A DNA stretch of 64,000 nt from Immersiella caudata (taxonomy: Eukaryota > Ascomycota > Sordariomycetes > Sordariales > Lasiosphaeriaceae). The stretch lies in contig JAULSU010000004.1 in NCBI GenBank assembly GCA_030512335.1, forward strand, positions 1,984,001 to 2,048,000, written 5' to 3'. Position 1 is the first letter of the stretch, and every line of letters begins with the position of its first letter. Below are positions 54,125 through 64,000 of this stretch, piece by piece. The position numbers and the translations under genes were made by a program. Under the pieces are notes generated by a model. The model was not told the origin of the DNA. It ran no database searches and worked only from the letters and a program-made list of their open reading frames with translations.

Positions 54125-56908
54125 ATGCCTTACCTGCCCACGCCTGCTTTGCAACCAAACGAGCACTCGAAAACGTGGGCAAACGCGTCCGCAACTCCGT
54201 TCGCTCTCTTCGACACGACCATGACGAGGATTGGAGACCAGCCCAGCAATAAGGAGCAGAAGGTGGGGATGGCACTCTGCTACCTCTTCTCCGCAAAGAG
54301 GCCGCTCAGCACGGCAGAGCTGCACCATGCTCTGGGGACTCAAACAAACGATGCCGACCTGGACGAGACGAACATCGTCAATCTTCGCCTTCTTCTCGAC
54401 AATTCGGTTGAGCTCATCAAAGCCGACGCCCAAGCCGGCATCGTCCACCATACTCTGCATAGCCATCTCCAAGCCCGCCCCGAGCAGATATTGCCATGGT
54501 CGGAGAAGGAGATGGCCAGGGCATGCCTCCACTATTTGAACCTTGACGAGTTCCAGAACTGGCCGTGCAGCAATGAGAAAGACCTCGAAGCGCGGCTACG
54601 GGAATACCCCTTCTTCGACTATGCGTCTCATCACTGGGGTTCCCATCTCCGCGACGCCAGCCAGACCGCTGGCACCGCTGAAGACATGGACCTCATGGAC
54701 CTCCTTCAAAGCTTCCTCCACAGCGAAAAGAAGCTGTCTTCTTCGATTCAGGTCCTCCACATGTCCCGCCATAAGACAAAGGGGTGGCACGATCGCTTTC
54801 CGAGGCAAGTCTCAGCTCTGCATGTGGCGTCTTACTGGGGCTTGGATGCAGTTGCGGCGAAACTCCTAGAAGAGAATGTCGATGCAAATCACCAAGACAG
54901 CCACAGTGCTACGGCGCTGCACCTGGCAGCCCAAAACGGCCGTGTGGCTGTCGTCCAGCTCTTGCTCGACCACTCGGCCAGAATCGACGTCGTGGACGAC
55001 CGCGGCCGGACTCCCCTCTCCTGGGCCTGCCGGAATGGCCACCACGCCATAGTCAAGCTTCTTATGGCCCGCGGAGCCAACACGCTTCGAGAGGAACATT
55101 GCGGATGGACAGCTCTCCATTGGGCCGTCATGGGCGGGTACACCGAGGCAACCCGCCTTCTCCTCAACCACACCCCCGCCCCGAAGCGCATCCAACGGAA
55201 TCAAGCCCTCCTCCTCGCCGCCGAGACCGGAAACGTCGCCACCATCAGGATGCTCCTCGACCATAATAGCAGCGAGAAGGCCGAGGTCGACGCTCGGGAT
55301 GAAGAAGGCAGCACACCCCTGACATTCTCAGTCCCTCTTGGCCACTTGGATGCAGTGCGCTTCTTACTCGAAAAGGGCGCCGACGTCAACAGTCGCGACA
55401 AACACGGCAACTCTCCTCTTCATTGGGCTATCGGATACCCGTCGATTGCCCGGCTGCTCCTGGAGAAGGGGGCGCGTCTCAACGTCAAGAACAATAGGGG
55501 TAGGACGGCGCTTGATTGGGCGGTGCAAGAAGGGCAGGAGGAGGTTGTAAGGGTGCTCGTCGAGGCCGGTGCCGATGTGAACACTGCGGATGAGAACAAC
55601 TTCACTCCTCTCCATGCTGCTTCGCTAAAGGGACTGGAAGGGATCGTAAGTCTCTTCCTAGGGAAAGGCGCCCGAGTGAAAGCTGAGGATGTGGATGGGT
55701 GGACGCCGCTTCACGCTGCAACCCTGCGAAAACATGACGCGGTTGCGTCCTTGTTGGTGGTCAAGAACAAAGACGGGTCCGAAATCGCTTCGCAGACGAA
55801 AGAGCTTCTGCGAGATGCTTCGGCGCTGGCCGTATGGAACGAGAAGGCCCAGGAGAAGTCGGCTGGGAGCACCGTCGTCAGTGGTCTTCGAAACGCTGCG
55901 AATACCGGAAACGCCGAAAGGGTGCTCGCACTGCTGGAGAAGGGCGTGGAGGATATTGACGAAGAGGATGATGTTGGTGGCTCAACTGCTCTGACGGTGG
56001 CCGCGGGTCTCGGCTACGCGGACATTGTGCAACTCCTCTTGCAAAACGGCGCGGCCGTTGACAAGCCGGACCGCAACGGATGGACAGCGCTGCATCACGC
56101 GGCCTGCAGCGAGGGAGGACTGGACTCGGTGAAGCTGCTTCTGGGCAGCGGCGCCGGAATGGAGGCAAATGTTTTCCAATGGACACCTCTGCTTCTCGCG
56201 GGAAAGTATTGGTTGCCCAATATCGCTGCCTACCTCGTTGGCAAAGGCGCCGACGTCAACGCTGAGGGTTATCATGGTCAAAGAATCCTACACTGGGCTG
56301 CCTGGAACAACGGCACAAATCTGGCGCGGATCGTGTTGGACCGAGGGGCTGACGTCGACGCGGCGGACCGCTGGGGGAGGACTGCGCTCATGTGGGCCAT
56401 CAAGTCGAGGAAAGAATCCATGACGGAGCTGCTTCTGGAGCATGGAGCCGACACCAGGTTGGGAGCCCGAGACGGAAGCACCGCACTGCACATGGCAGCT
56501 TTTGTGGGTGCTGCTGTGCCGGCAGCTTATCTCCTGGCGAAGGGGGTCGACTGCAACGCCCGTGCCGTGGGAGGTCTCACGGCGCTGCACATCGCTGCGT
56601 TTATGGGGTTCCATGAAGTCGTCAACTTGCTGCTGGCTTGCGGCGCTGATGCTTCGAACGAATGCAAGTGGCAGATCGGGGAGGGCATTTATGCTGGGTT
56701 TGACACGAGCCGCGGCATCCAACCCTTTGGACTCTTGTGCACCCGGTTTCGCGAGCTCGTGGATGAGAGCGAGGGGGACAGTAACGAGGGGAAAGCAGAA
56801 GGGGAAGAGGGGGAAGTCAAACAGGCAGATAAGAGAAGCCTCGGCACGCAGCAGCTAGCTGCGCTGGGAGGGAGCACAGCAGTGATGCGTATTGTTGCGG
56901 ATATTTGA
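54125..56908 (+). CDS. ankyrin-repeat protein with STAND winged-helix-like N-terminus, no NACHT
   Basis: 927 residues, single exon. Residues 30-180 (TMTRIGDQPSNKEQKVGMAL, FSAKRPLSTAELHHALG, HTLHSHLQ, REYPFFDYASHHWG) match the segment following the NACHT ATPase in fungal NACHT-ANK proteins. About 18 ankyrin repeats follow from residue 230 to 850 (for example TALHLAAQNGRVAVVQLLLD, TPLHAASLKG, TALMWAIKSR), diverged from each other, unlike the array at 29886. The C-terminus has an acidic EGEEGEVK patch. No P-loop is present; upstream sequence contains a shifted-frame remnant of the preceding linker, so this is probably a 5'-truncated NLR now able to produce only the sensor half. It lies tail-to-tail with the NACHT pseudogene. 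Confidence 0.82.
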   Translation: MPYLPTPALQPNEHSKTWANASATPFALFDTTMTRIGDQPSNKEQKVGMALCYLFSAKRPLSTAELHHALGTQTNDADLDETNIVNLRLLLDNSVELIKADAQAGIVHHTLHSHLQARPEQILPWSEKEMARACLHYLNLDEFQNWPCSNEKDLEARLREYPFFDYASHHWGSHLRDASQTAGTAEDMDLMDLLQSFLHSEKKLSSSIQVLHMSRHKTKGWHDRFPRQVSALHVASYWGLDAVAAKLLEENVDANHQDSHSATALHLAAQNGRVAVVQLLLDHSARIDVVDDRGRTPLSWACRNGHHAIVKLLMARGANTLREEHCGWTALHWAVMGGYTEATRLLLNHTPAPKRIQRNQALLLAAETGNVATIRMLLDHNSSEKAEVDARDEEGSTPLTFSVPLGHLDAVRFLLEKGADVNSRDKHGNSPLHWAIGYPSIARLLLEKGARLNVKNNRGRTALDWAVQEGQEEVVRVLVEAGADVNTADENNFTPLHAASLKGLEGIVSLFLGKGARVKAEDVDGWTPLHAATLRKHDAVASLLVVKNKDGSEIASQTKELLRDASALAVWNEKAQEKSAGSTVVSGLRNAANTGNAERVLALLEKGVEDIDEEDDVGGSTALTVAAGLGYADIVQLLLQNGAAVDKPDRNGWTALHHAACSEGGLDSVKLLLGSGAGMEANVFQWTPLLLAGKYWLPNIAAYLVGKGADVNAEGYHGQRILHWAAWNNGTNLARIVLDRGADVDAADRWGRTALMWAIKSRKESMTELLLEHGADTRLGARDGSTALHMAAFVGAAVPAAYLLAKGVDCNARAVGGLTALHIAAFMGFHEVVNLLLACGADASNECKWQIGEGIYAGFDTSRGIQPFGLLCTRFRELVDESEGDSNEGKAEGEEGEVKQADKRSLGTQQLAALGGSTAVMRIVADI

Positions 56909-57057
56909 TAGGTGCCTAGGTAATGAGTCGTCTTGATTTCAGGGTAGGATAAGTTGAGAAAGGTTAGCTCTTCTGCGAAAAAGAAAATGGAAAAAAGAAA
57001 ATGGAAAACCAAGCCATAAAGGCCGTATCGGGTGCGTTCCAGATGGTTGGTGAGTGA

Positions 57058-59671
57058 TTATCTGAGTTCAATCAAGCCAAATCTCTGTGTCAACCAGTGG
57101 ACTCCGGTATCAGGGAGCTGGCATATATCCAAGTCTCCTAGCTCCGCAGCTACACGCAGTGCTTCTTGACGTCCTTGCTCGTGGAGAGATTCGCCCCCTT
57201 TTGCAGTACCCTCCGAAAGCAAAATCCGTGCCGGCTCGTACCGATCCAGCGTCGCCGCACCACTTGCAATTGAGCGCATCAAGACCGTATCGCCCTGTTT
57301 GTCCCTCTGATGCAGATTCCCCCTGAGGCGAGGTACGAGTAGTCGAAAGATGGCTGGATTGCAGAGCCTTGAGGCCAAGTGCAGCGCGTTTTCACCACAC
57401 GCGTTGCGGTGTTTGGGGGTGCGGCCCGGTACCAGCTTGCTTCACCAAGAATTCTACAATGTCGACATGATTTCCTATGACCGCCGCTCCTACCAAGGAC
57501 TTTCCAGATTGCAAAGTATCGAGCAATTCGGCATTTAGCCCGTGGTTGTGCAAGCGAGTAGAGTCTGCCTGACATACAAGTTCCACGTCCCCGAGACTCG
57601 GCAGGAGGGTTTGGACGGAGGCAGCGCCGAAATGATCAACCCAATGCCAAGATGCGTAGGCAAAGAGCTCGCCGAAGCCGCGCTCCGTCGGGTCAGAGTG
57701 AATCTCATTCTTTCTCCCATGCTTCCCACGAACGGTGGCGGCCGTAATCAATGGACGGGGGTCGGTCGTCGAAGAGATCTAAGTCCTGCGGTAGCTCCTC
57801 AAGCGCCAGGCGCTCTTCTGAAAACAGCGTGGTGCTGTTGATTTCGTACAAGAGGACATACCGGATGCAGATGGCCAAAATGCCTGCCTTCAAAGTGTGT
57901 GTGACTTGCTGCTGCTGATGATGATGTTGCTGATATTTGGAAGTTGAAGACAGCGCCGATGGTTCTGAACTCGCTGGGCTGAGAAGGGTGCGATGTTCCG
58001 AGGCCAGCGAGTGAAGTATAAACTCTTTTACCGACTGGTGTACCAGCTTGACTTGCTGATATCTCAGATCGCTGGAGTCAACCGGTGCGATGAAGGGTAT
58101 AATCAAACTCGTGACCCTTTGATAATCCACCAGCTCGGAAAGAGCCACTACGGACTCAACCGCGTCGTCCGGTGAACCCAAGGCGGCCGCCCAGCTAAGT
58201 TCCAAAGTGCTCAGGGGCCGGGTGGCCCCAGCAAGGATTTCCAAGGCGGTAATCGCGAGCTTCTCGTTTTCGGTATCGCCTGAGGTATATCGTGAAAAGA
58301 GATTTGTGTAGAGCTCTGGCAGTTACTTTGGCTGCGGTAGTTTGTTCAGGAAAGCACGCATTGGCTCAAGTGCCTTGATGGCGCGAGCTTCGATGAGTTC
58401 AACCGCCATCTTCGCCCAAATGGCACTTCCTTGCGCCAAGTGCGAGAGCCTCTCGATGGCGAGGGCTTTGACGTCGGCATGGAAGTGAAGTAGGCGGACC
58501 TTCTTTTCTACGATCAGACGATCTCTTGTAGCATCCGACCGCATTGCGACCATGCTCGTTCCAAGGAAGTGCTCAATGATGTCCTCTTCGGGACTGGAGG
58601 AAAGTAATATCTTGAGCCGGGGTGTCGTTTCCGATATTCGCCCTAGCGACTTTAGGAGACGGTCTCGGGACTGTCGATCACACTCGTCCAGAGTGTCAAT
58701 GGCGAAGATGATTTGACGATCAAGAGGCTCTAGCGTGTCCTGCAGCCACTGTTCCAATGTTTTAAAATTAGCTGCCGGATCTGTTCCGGATGCCATGGTC
58801 CGTTTATGCCACTCAAAGAAAGGTTTCTTCAGGCCGGCGAGCTGCTCAAGAGGCGACATGATGAGGACAGAGTATATATGGATTGCCTGGCCGTTTCCGT
58901 CTTTCCGGCAATAGTAATAGCATATCTTTGCCTGAGGGAGTTGGTGTTCGCTTCGCTGGCGCAGCTCATCGACGAGAAAGGCCATGGCAACCGATTTACC
59001 GGAACCCATTTCGCCAATGATGACCAGCTGTTTTGAATCACGGGATCGATACCAGCTGTTGAATTTCGGATCTGCAAGTAGAAAGTTGCAAGCCTTGTCG
59101 GCTCGGAGGTCCTGTAAATCGGCATGGTGCTGGCTCTGGCGACTCATCTTCTCGCCCCCCAACCAGCTGGCAACTAGAGAGCAAGTTAGCGACAAATCAT
59201 GGGTAAAGATAGGTATACTGGAACGCACTCTGCTGATCATACAACATGGTCCTGATGTCTTCAATAATCTCCCATGTTGCCTTTTCAACCAGTTTTCTGA
59301 GAAGTTCGGAATCTCGAAGAAACTCGCTGATGATTTCAGGAAGTTGCCCATTTCCAAAGCGGCCTCCATGACAAGCTTCACCCCCTTCCTCGACAGGACT
59401 TTAAGCGCAGCATCATAAACTCGAGTAGTTTTTGGTATACCTTCACGAGAGCCTGTATTGGAATGTGAGGACACAATTCCGAGAGAGGGCCTGGTCGGGG
59501 ACCACGCACCTTGTGTATATCCGTTTTGTTCGATCTTTGACCCAGCGTGTCGCACTCGTCGATGTAAGATAACTGTTCCAGCATTTGTCCAATCTTCTTT
59601 GCGAACGCGAGGCTGAGTCTCTCGCGCACCCTATGACGGAGGCCGTCATTTCGGGATCCCGAGGCCGACAT
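57058..59671 (-). pseudogene. NACHT-ankyrin (NLR-like) pseudogene with five lesions
   Basis: Starts MSASGSRNDGLRHRVRERLS; an intron joins DIHK to ALVKVYQKLLEF. Then a 1-bp deletion (about 59418) shifts to YDAALKVLSRKGVKLVMEAAL, another deletion (about 59350) shifts to LPEIISEFLRDSELLRKLVE and, after an intron, the NACHT follows intact: VIIGEMGSGKSVAMAFLVDE (P-loop), QIIFAIDTLDECDRQSRDRL (Walker B). An in-frame TAA at 58325-58323 replaces Gln (..LPELYTNLFSR continues), then PLSTLELSWAAALGS and LVHQSVKEFIL. A 1-bp insertion near 57712 precedes DPTERGFGELFAYASWHW, and another in a C run near 57417 precedes GENALHLASRLCNPAIF, ankyrin-type repeats. So the gene is dead in this strain by at least five changes. 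Confidence 0.8.
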
Positions 59672-60423
59672 AACGCCGTCAGTTACTGCGGCGCCGCCTA
59701 TGGTTTGATCTGAGTACCTACTTTGGGAAGAGTTGATGGTGGGCGTTTGTTGGGTGGGCGTTTGTTGGGTGGGCGTTTGTTGGGCGGGCGTTTGTTGGGT
59801 GGGGGGTTGGGTGGGGTGGATCGGCTAGCACCCGTTCAAAGTGAGCCCTTGCAGCTCAGCATGCAGGGTCCTGTTGGCAACTTCGCCTAGCGCTGTTGGC
59901 ACTGGTAGTTTGACATTAAACAGGCATGTTGTGGTGTTTATAACACTTTACCGATATAAATGATTTCTTTGATCGTACACATCAGGTATTTAAAAATGGA
60001 AGTCAGGGCAATTTTACCATACTGCTAATACAGGTTCGTTCTCGTCGATCGTATTTCTTAACCTGAGCAACACGTTTTCGCACGACGCAGATGGCCCCTC
60101 CCTTGCGGCTGGAGCCTCTGCACCTAACCCCTCAACAGGAGGTGATTGATCCGGGCCGACGTTGGGCAAGCCACCTCGCCCGCAGAGTTTCCAGCCCGAC
60201 CCACCTCTCCCGGATTGACGAAGCATTGAGGAAATTCAGCAGAGATCAAGCAAGCAGGCAGGCAAACGTGCACTCTGCAACTAGAGCCCTGTGTGGCGAG
60301 TAGCGTATGCCAAGTCTACCTAACCAAGCACGGGAAGTGGATCGGTCCATCTAACATCGTCTCGTCTCCACCGCAGGATCGCCCGACCGAAGCTTGGCTC
60401 CTGGGCCTCCCTTGCAAACGCGC
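59672..60423. other. intergenic with minisatellite
   Basis: Holds the promoter side of the NACHT relic with a 15-bp tandem repeat, and the upstream region of the gene at 60424. No further gene seen. Confidence 0.5.
59738..59797. repeat. 15-bp minisatellite, 4 copies
   Basis: Four copies of GGTGGGCGTTTGTTG (the last with one change) followed by a G-rich GGTGGGGGGTTGGG tail, 67 bp upstream of the NACHT-ANK relic start. G clustering could form a quadruplex. Confidence 0.9.
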
Positions 60424-61337
60424 ATGGAGTTCCTGGACAAGCGTGGACTCTTCAGTCTGCCTCGCGAACTCCGCGACAACATCTACCACCAAGTGCTCGT
60501 CGTCGGACACTCGCTTTACCTGTTCAAGGAGCTGGTTCCGACGAGGTCGAGCTGTTTGCGCCGGGGAAGCGCGCTCAGTGGCTAGCACTGCTTTCCACCA
60601 ACCGAACGCTGTGGGCCGAAGCTAGTGCGACGCTATACGGCCAACACAAATTTGTCTTGGTCGAGACAATCAAAAGCCAAGCCGGCATGCACCTGTTGCA
60701 GACCTTCTTCGACAATATCGGACTGGTAAACGCGGGCTACTTGACCCATGTCTGCATCAAGTTTCCCGTCGTGCCTGACTTGCGCGAGCTCAAGCTTCTG
60801 AAGGACAAATGTCGTAGCTTGAGACCACTCGAGGCGTTTATGTACAGCCACACTTCTAAAGGCCTGGCATCTGGCAGCTATGATTTAGAATCCACGTCAA
60901 CCCCGGAGGCTTTGTTAGAGGTCGACGCCCAGTTCAAGGCTATTCCTTCGCTTCGCACCGTTCTCATCAATCTGCACAATGGGCCTCTCGTCCCCCGAGA
61001 TCAAGGAGTTAATGCAGGGACTCGGCTGGGTCGTATCTGTGGGAAGATAATGGGTATTTGTGCAGCCATAACGGTTGATTCGCACTATTGTCTCCGGTTC
61101 AAGGCTCATCCTTCGCCTCGGACTGTGCTCGTGAATATACTTCGGTTCTCTCGCCGCCAAGGAAATGGCTCTGGTGCAGGACTTTGGGTGTGCTGTTTCC
61201 GAAGGAATACGGAGGATATTTGGGCATCCTTGTCAACAGAACTCACCCACCACAGCGGGTGCAGGGAATTCATCGAAGAGTATCGCTATCGCAATGAATC
61301 AAAAGTTGAAGCACAGGCGGCCATAGAAGCGGTGTAG
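60424..61337 (+). pseudogene. 2EXR/F-box-like gene with a 1-bp frameshift
   Basis: ATG 60424: MEFLDKRGLFSLPRELRDNI then YHQVLVVGHSLYLFK. Here the text must shift by one base (deletion near 60528) to continue SDEVELFAPGKRAQWLALLS and VLVETIKSQAGMHLLQTFFD; the later part is open to 61337. The family is the fungal 2EXR/F-box-like group. The 3' half contains two related segments, QFKAIPSLRTVLINL at 60934 and RFKAHPSPRTVLVNIL at 61099, an internal duplication of about 160 bp. The upstream frame to 60293 is leader sequence. A sequencing error could explain the shift. Confidence 0.6.
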
Positions 61338-61555
61338 GGAGGTTAAAGCCATGTGAATATTCGATTTCTGGGTGTCCTTCTCCCCTGAAACAAGGCTCTT
61401 CGTGCCCTCACTGCTCAATCACGTCGTCGTACACTTCTGATACCCCAGTCTCCACATCTCCGCCTGGCCAGGTCAAGACAGAGCCCGAAGGCGTAGACAC
61501 CCTCCGAGACGCATAATCTATCTGGAACCCAGCGGGAAGAAAGGTGTTGAAGCCG

Positions 61556-63224
61556 TTAATGAGACTCTTCGAGCCCTGCATGTAGCATCGCCACTCTTAA
61601 AAGCTCAACCACTCTCGATATGACCTCCGGAGTATGGATAACTTCAGCTTCAAAATCTTTCATGATCCCGAGAAGGTTGTTGTAGTATTCCGGTTCATGG
61701 TCGAAGGCCAAGACCATCTTGTCAATGCGCGACAAAGCCTCGTCGAAGATGGGTTGGGGCGGAGATATGAGCGACAGCACATGAGCTATATGCTGCCGGC
61801 CTGATTCGAACACGTCGCTGTCCGCAAGACCGACATACTTGAACTCCGCTTCGCGTTCGTCTGACACTTTCCGTCTCTTGGACGGAGGGAAACCAGTGTC
61901 GTTGTCTGAGGATCGTTTGAGGGTGGTGCTTTTGTTGGCCGACATGGAGGAGGGAATACCCTGCTCTGTGGTGGCAAACGCCTCCCAAAGGTCGAGCAGT
62001 GATCGTCTCCTCTGTTCCGTTTCCGAAAACCAGACGCCGCAACTAACGCTATAACACGGAAGAGTTGATCAGCTCGTGTGCTGTGCTGGTTCCATGGTTC
62101 GATGCCTACCATACTCTTCCGCCGCCATGTACCTGTGTCGTCTCAATAGAGTTACATCGAGGCATGGGACACTCATGATCCGTCAAGGTTCCCCTTGGGG
62201 GCTTTGCAACCAGGATAGCCATGATGAGCGAGCTTCCTGGTCGAAGGAATGAGCCTGGTGTAAGTACCATATCCCTTTTCCTCGCATCTCTTATCTGATA
62301 GTCGCCATGGCTAACTTGGGTGGAACCGGGTCCCTCTACAAACTTGTGTTGAATGATCCTATCCAACAGAGCAAAGTCGTATTCGGAGGGAACGGGAAAT
62401 TTGCGGCCCAAGGCGTCTTCCACCAGGACAGGATCTTGTAGATATGTCCAGCGGATGTCGGGACGATTCAGCACAGCGCCTCTAATTTCGAGGACTACAG
62501 CGTATATTTGCTGCGTAGAAACGCTTCTGGGTGTCAGAATACTTGATTTCTTTTGAAAACTAATTAGATCAGGGACATACCATGCAGATGTAACCAGGTT
62601 CTCCAAGCCCTTGAGAGAGCTACACACCTCGCCGCTCACCAATCTGTACAACCTCTCCAGCATGGATGCTGCGTTGTAAACAGCTGCAGCTTGTTTGACG
62701 ACACTGTCCCGCACTTGGACGAGTACTCCTTTTGTCGTTTCAAGGCGCTCTCGAATCTCCTGTTGGTGAGATTGTGTCTCCTCATGAGAGAGGTTCATCG
62801 TTTCCAGCCCGTGTTCCGCCAGCAGGATGTTGAGGGTTCCAACGTGGACGCTGAGATAACTCTGAATTTTGCGAATCTCTTCTTTCTGAGTGACCATGAA
62901 TCGGATTTTGTCGGCCGGGGTCCTCCATGACGTTCCAGTCGCTCGCGGCCCCAATGACGCCTCGTACCGCTTCAATTTGCTCAGGAACTCCTCCAGCGGG
63001 CGACGACAACTGAGCGCGGCGTACTTGATCGAATCGATGCTGATGGGATGCCCTTGCGGCTTCAGCTGATCGAGGTGAACCAAGGCTTTCTGTAAGCATT
63101 CGAGCTCAGCGACAACATCGCCATATTCGGCTTTGGACCCGCCAACGTCTTTCAAACATGTTGTGACATCGACAATCAGCTTCCCAACGGCGATGAAATC
63201 GCCGGCTGAGAAGCCGAACGACAT
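61556..63224 (-). CDS. ubiquitin-like-fold (ULD-type) protein with STAND-associated N-domain
   Basis: Exons 63224-62581, 62523-62110 and 62048-61556, with introns of 57 nt (GTATGT..GAAG) and 61 nt (GTAGGC..TATAG), give 516 residues. Start MSFGFSAGDFIAVGKLIVDV is the well-known opening of a fungal helical N-domain also found on STAND proteins; upstream codons to 63410 are leader. Helical region to residue 230 (HQQEIRERLETTKG), then, across the splice, VSTQQIYAVVLEIRGAVLNR and the ubiquitin-like domain (EDALGRKFPVPSEYDFALLD), then CPMPRC and a WF motif across intron 2. A basic SKRRKVSDERE patch may be a nuclear localisation signal. Full-length and undamaged. Probably signalling or scaffold; function not established. 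Confidence 0.82.
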
Positions 63225-63549
63225 GGCGCGGAGTGGCGTAGCGCTGGCGACGGCTGCGCGACCATGTCGCAAATTGATGCGGTTGGCAAGTCTGCAGTGC
63301 AGGCACAACCGACAGGCTGAAAGATGCATTTTCAGCTGAGACTGAACACGTGAAGTCGTGCCAAGCCTAGATTTTTCGACCAATCGTTCTCCCTGGGCAT
63401 GCGCGGCCATTCAGAGCGGCCGGCACCTTTCGGGCGGGAACTCTCGGAGCTCCTTCCAGCCGGGACTCCACTGCATTTCAATCACTAGCATCACCTCCTG
63501 CACACCTTCCCTCAACACAGTGAACGCCAAACACCAGAAAGCCACTACC

Positions 63550-64000
63550 ATGGGCACCTTATTACCGTCGCGACTGCTCATCCGCGCTGTCATCTCCATT
63601 GCCTCGTTGAGCGGGGCAGCATTTTATTTCACCAGACAAAGGTTCAACCAGAAATGTCCTAGAATCCCGTTATCCGCGCTTCCCGAGTCCAGCGCCTGCC
63701 GCAACCTGCTGGACACCAACGAAACTCTTGACAGGCAAGCATGGGGGCTCCTCAATTCCCGACTTCTCGCGTCGTGGCCAGGTAGCAACAACGCGTCAAC
63801 TCATTGGATTCCGTCCTTCACAGCCGTGCATGTCGAGATACCAGTTGTTTCACTTGCCGGCAGCAGTGCAGACGGCGATCGCGACCTTCTTCCCCTGGTT
63901 AAGAATCTAGTCGCCGCCTTTCTTGACGCCCGCGCAGCAGGTCCCGAATCATGGATCCTCGATCGGGAGGTTCCCGCCTTGTCGTTTTCTCCGGGACATC
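63550..64000 (+). CDS. membrane-anchored protein, cut by right edge
   Basis: ATG 63550 opens a frame with no stop to the window end (150 codons). Residues 8-26 (RLLIRAVISIASLSGAAFYF) form an N-terminal membrane anchor, followed by PLSALPESSACRNLLDTNET and VHVEIPVVSLAGSS. This resembles a family of uncharacterised ascomycete proteins with the same anchor. Divergent from the ULD-type gene (325 bp between starts). C-terminus unseen. Confidence 0.6.
   Translation, partial: MGTLLPSRLLIRAVISIASLSGAAFYFTRQRFNQKCPRIPLSALPESSACRNLLDTNETLDRQAWGLLNSRLLASWPGSNNASTHWIPSFTAVHVEIPVVSLAGSSADGDRDLLPLVKNLVAAFLDARAAGPESWILDREVPALSFSPGH

Noticed and set aside
1..64000. CRISPR array, bacterial operons, secondary-metabolite PKS/NRPS core genes
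   Set aside because: Repeats seen are tandem coding repeats or minisatellites without spacers; the genome is eukaryotic; no megasynthase motif was found.

Overview
This window comes from the nuclear genome of a filamentous ascomycete (Pezizomycotina, probably a Sordariomycete; that rank is inference). Signs are 50-100 nt GT..AG introns, two nuclear tRNAs each with an intron just 3' of the anticodon, and families confined to moulds: HET domains, NACHT/ankyrin STAND proteins, rhodopsin-domain (PTH11-type) proteins, a secreted class II peroxidase, a small tyrosinase, a GPI-anchored RNase T1-type nuclease and DUF3632. Genes lie on both strands, with many decayed genes and transposon scars between them.

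Layout. 0-6.8 kb: a CorA-like transporter cut by the left edge, then a 103-residue secreted cysteine-rich protein (4033-4497) in a repeat-scarred, gene-poor stretch. 6.8-14.9 kb, all minus strand: HET protein, five-repeat FG-GAP protein, second HET protein, NmrA-like Rossmann protein. 15.5-21.2 kb: decayed rhodopsin-domain gene, secreted peroxidase, Ctr copper transporter. 23.1-25.4 kb: a divergent pair of a transcription-factor-like gene and an extended SDR reductase. 25.4-28.0 kb: repeats. 28.0-33.5 kb: HET-ankyrin gene whose 99-bp repeat array runs through three in-frame stops, a solo LTR, a 47-bp inverted pair, the tail of an FAD oxidoreductase, tRNA-Asp and a GFA-domain gene. 33.8-37.1 kb: frameshifted HET gene facing a GNAT acetyltransferase. 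38.5-44.2 kb: tyrosinase with a nonsense codon in its CuA motif, RNase T1-type gene, DUF3632 gene. 44.9-51.3 kb: modin-like membrane protein, secreted protein of unknown function, tRNA-Pro, broken NTM1-type methyltransferase. 52-64 kb: 2EXR/F-box-like genes, a long ankyrin gene, a NACHT-ankyrin pseudogene, a ubiquitin-like-fold (ULD-type) protein, and a membrane-anchored protein cut by the right edge.

Theme. Four HET genes, a NACHT relic, an NLR-like ankyrin gene, a near-identical ankyrin array and a STAND-associated N-domain protein lie within 57 kb. This looks like a fungal allorecognition/innate-immunity island with fast turnover. At least six loci are broken by single nonsense or 1-bp frameshift lesions. 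The candidate least like textbook content is the HET plus FG-GAP tandem at 6.9-10.6 kb. Function is inferred from sequence only.
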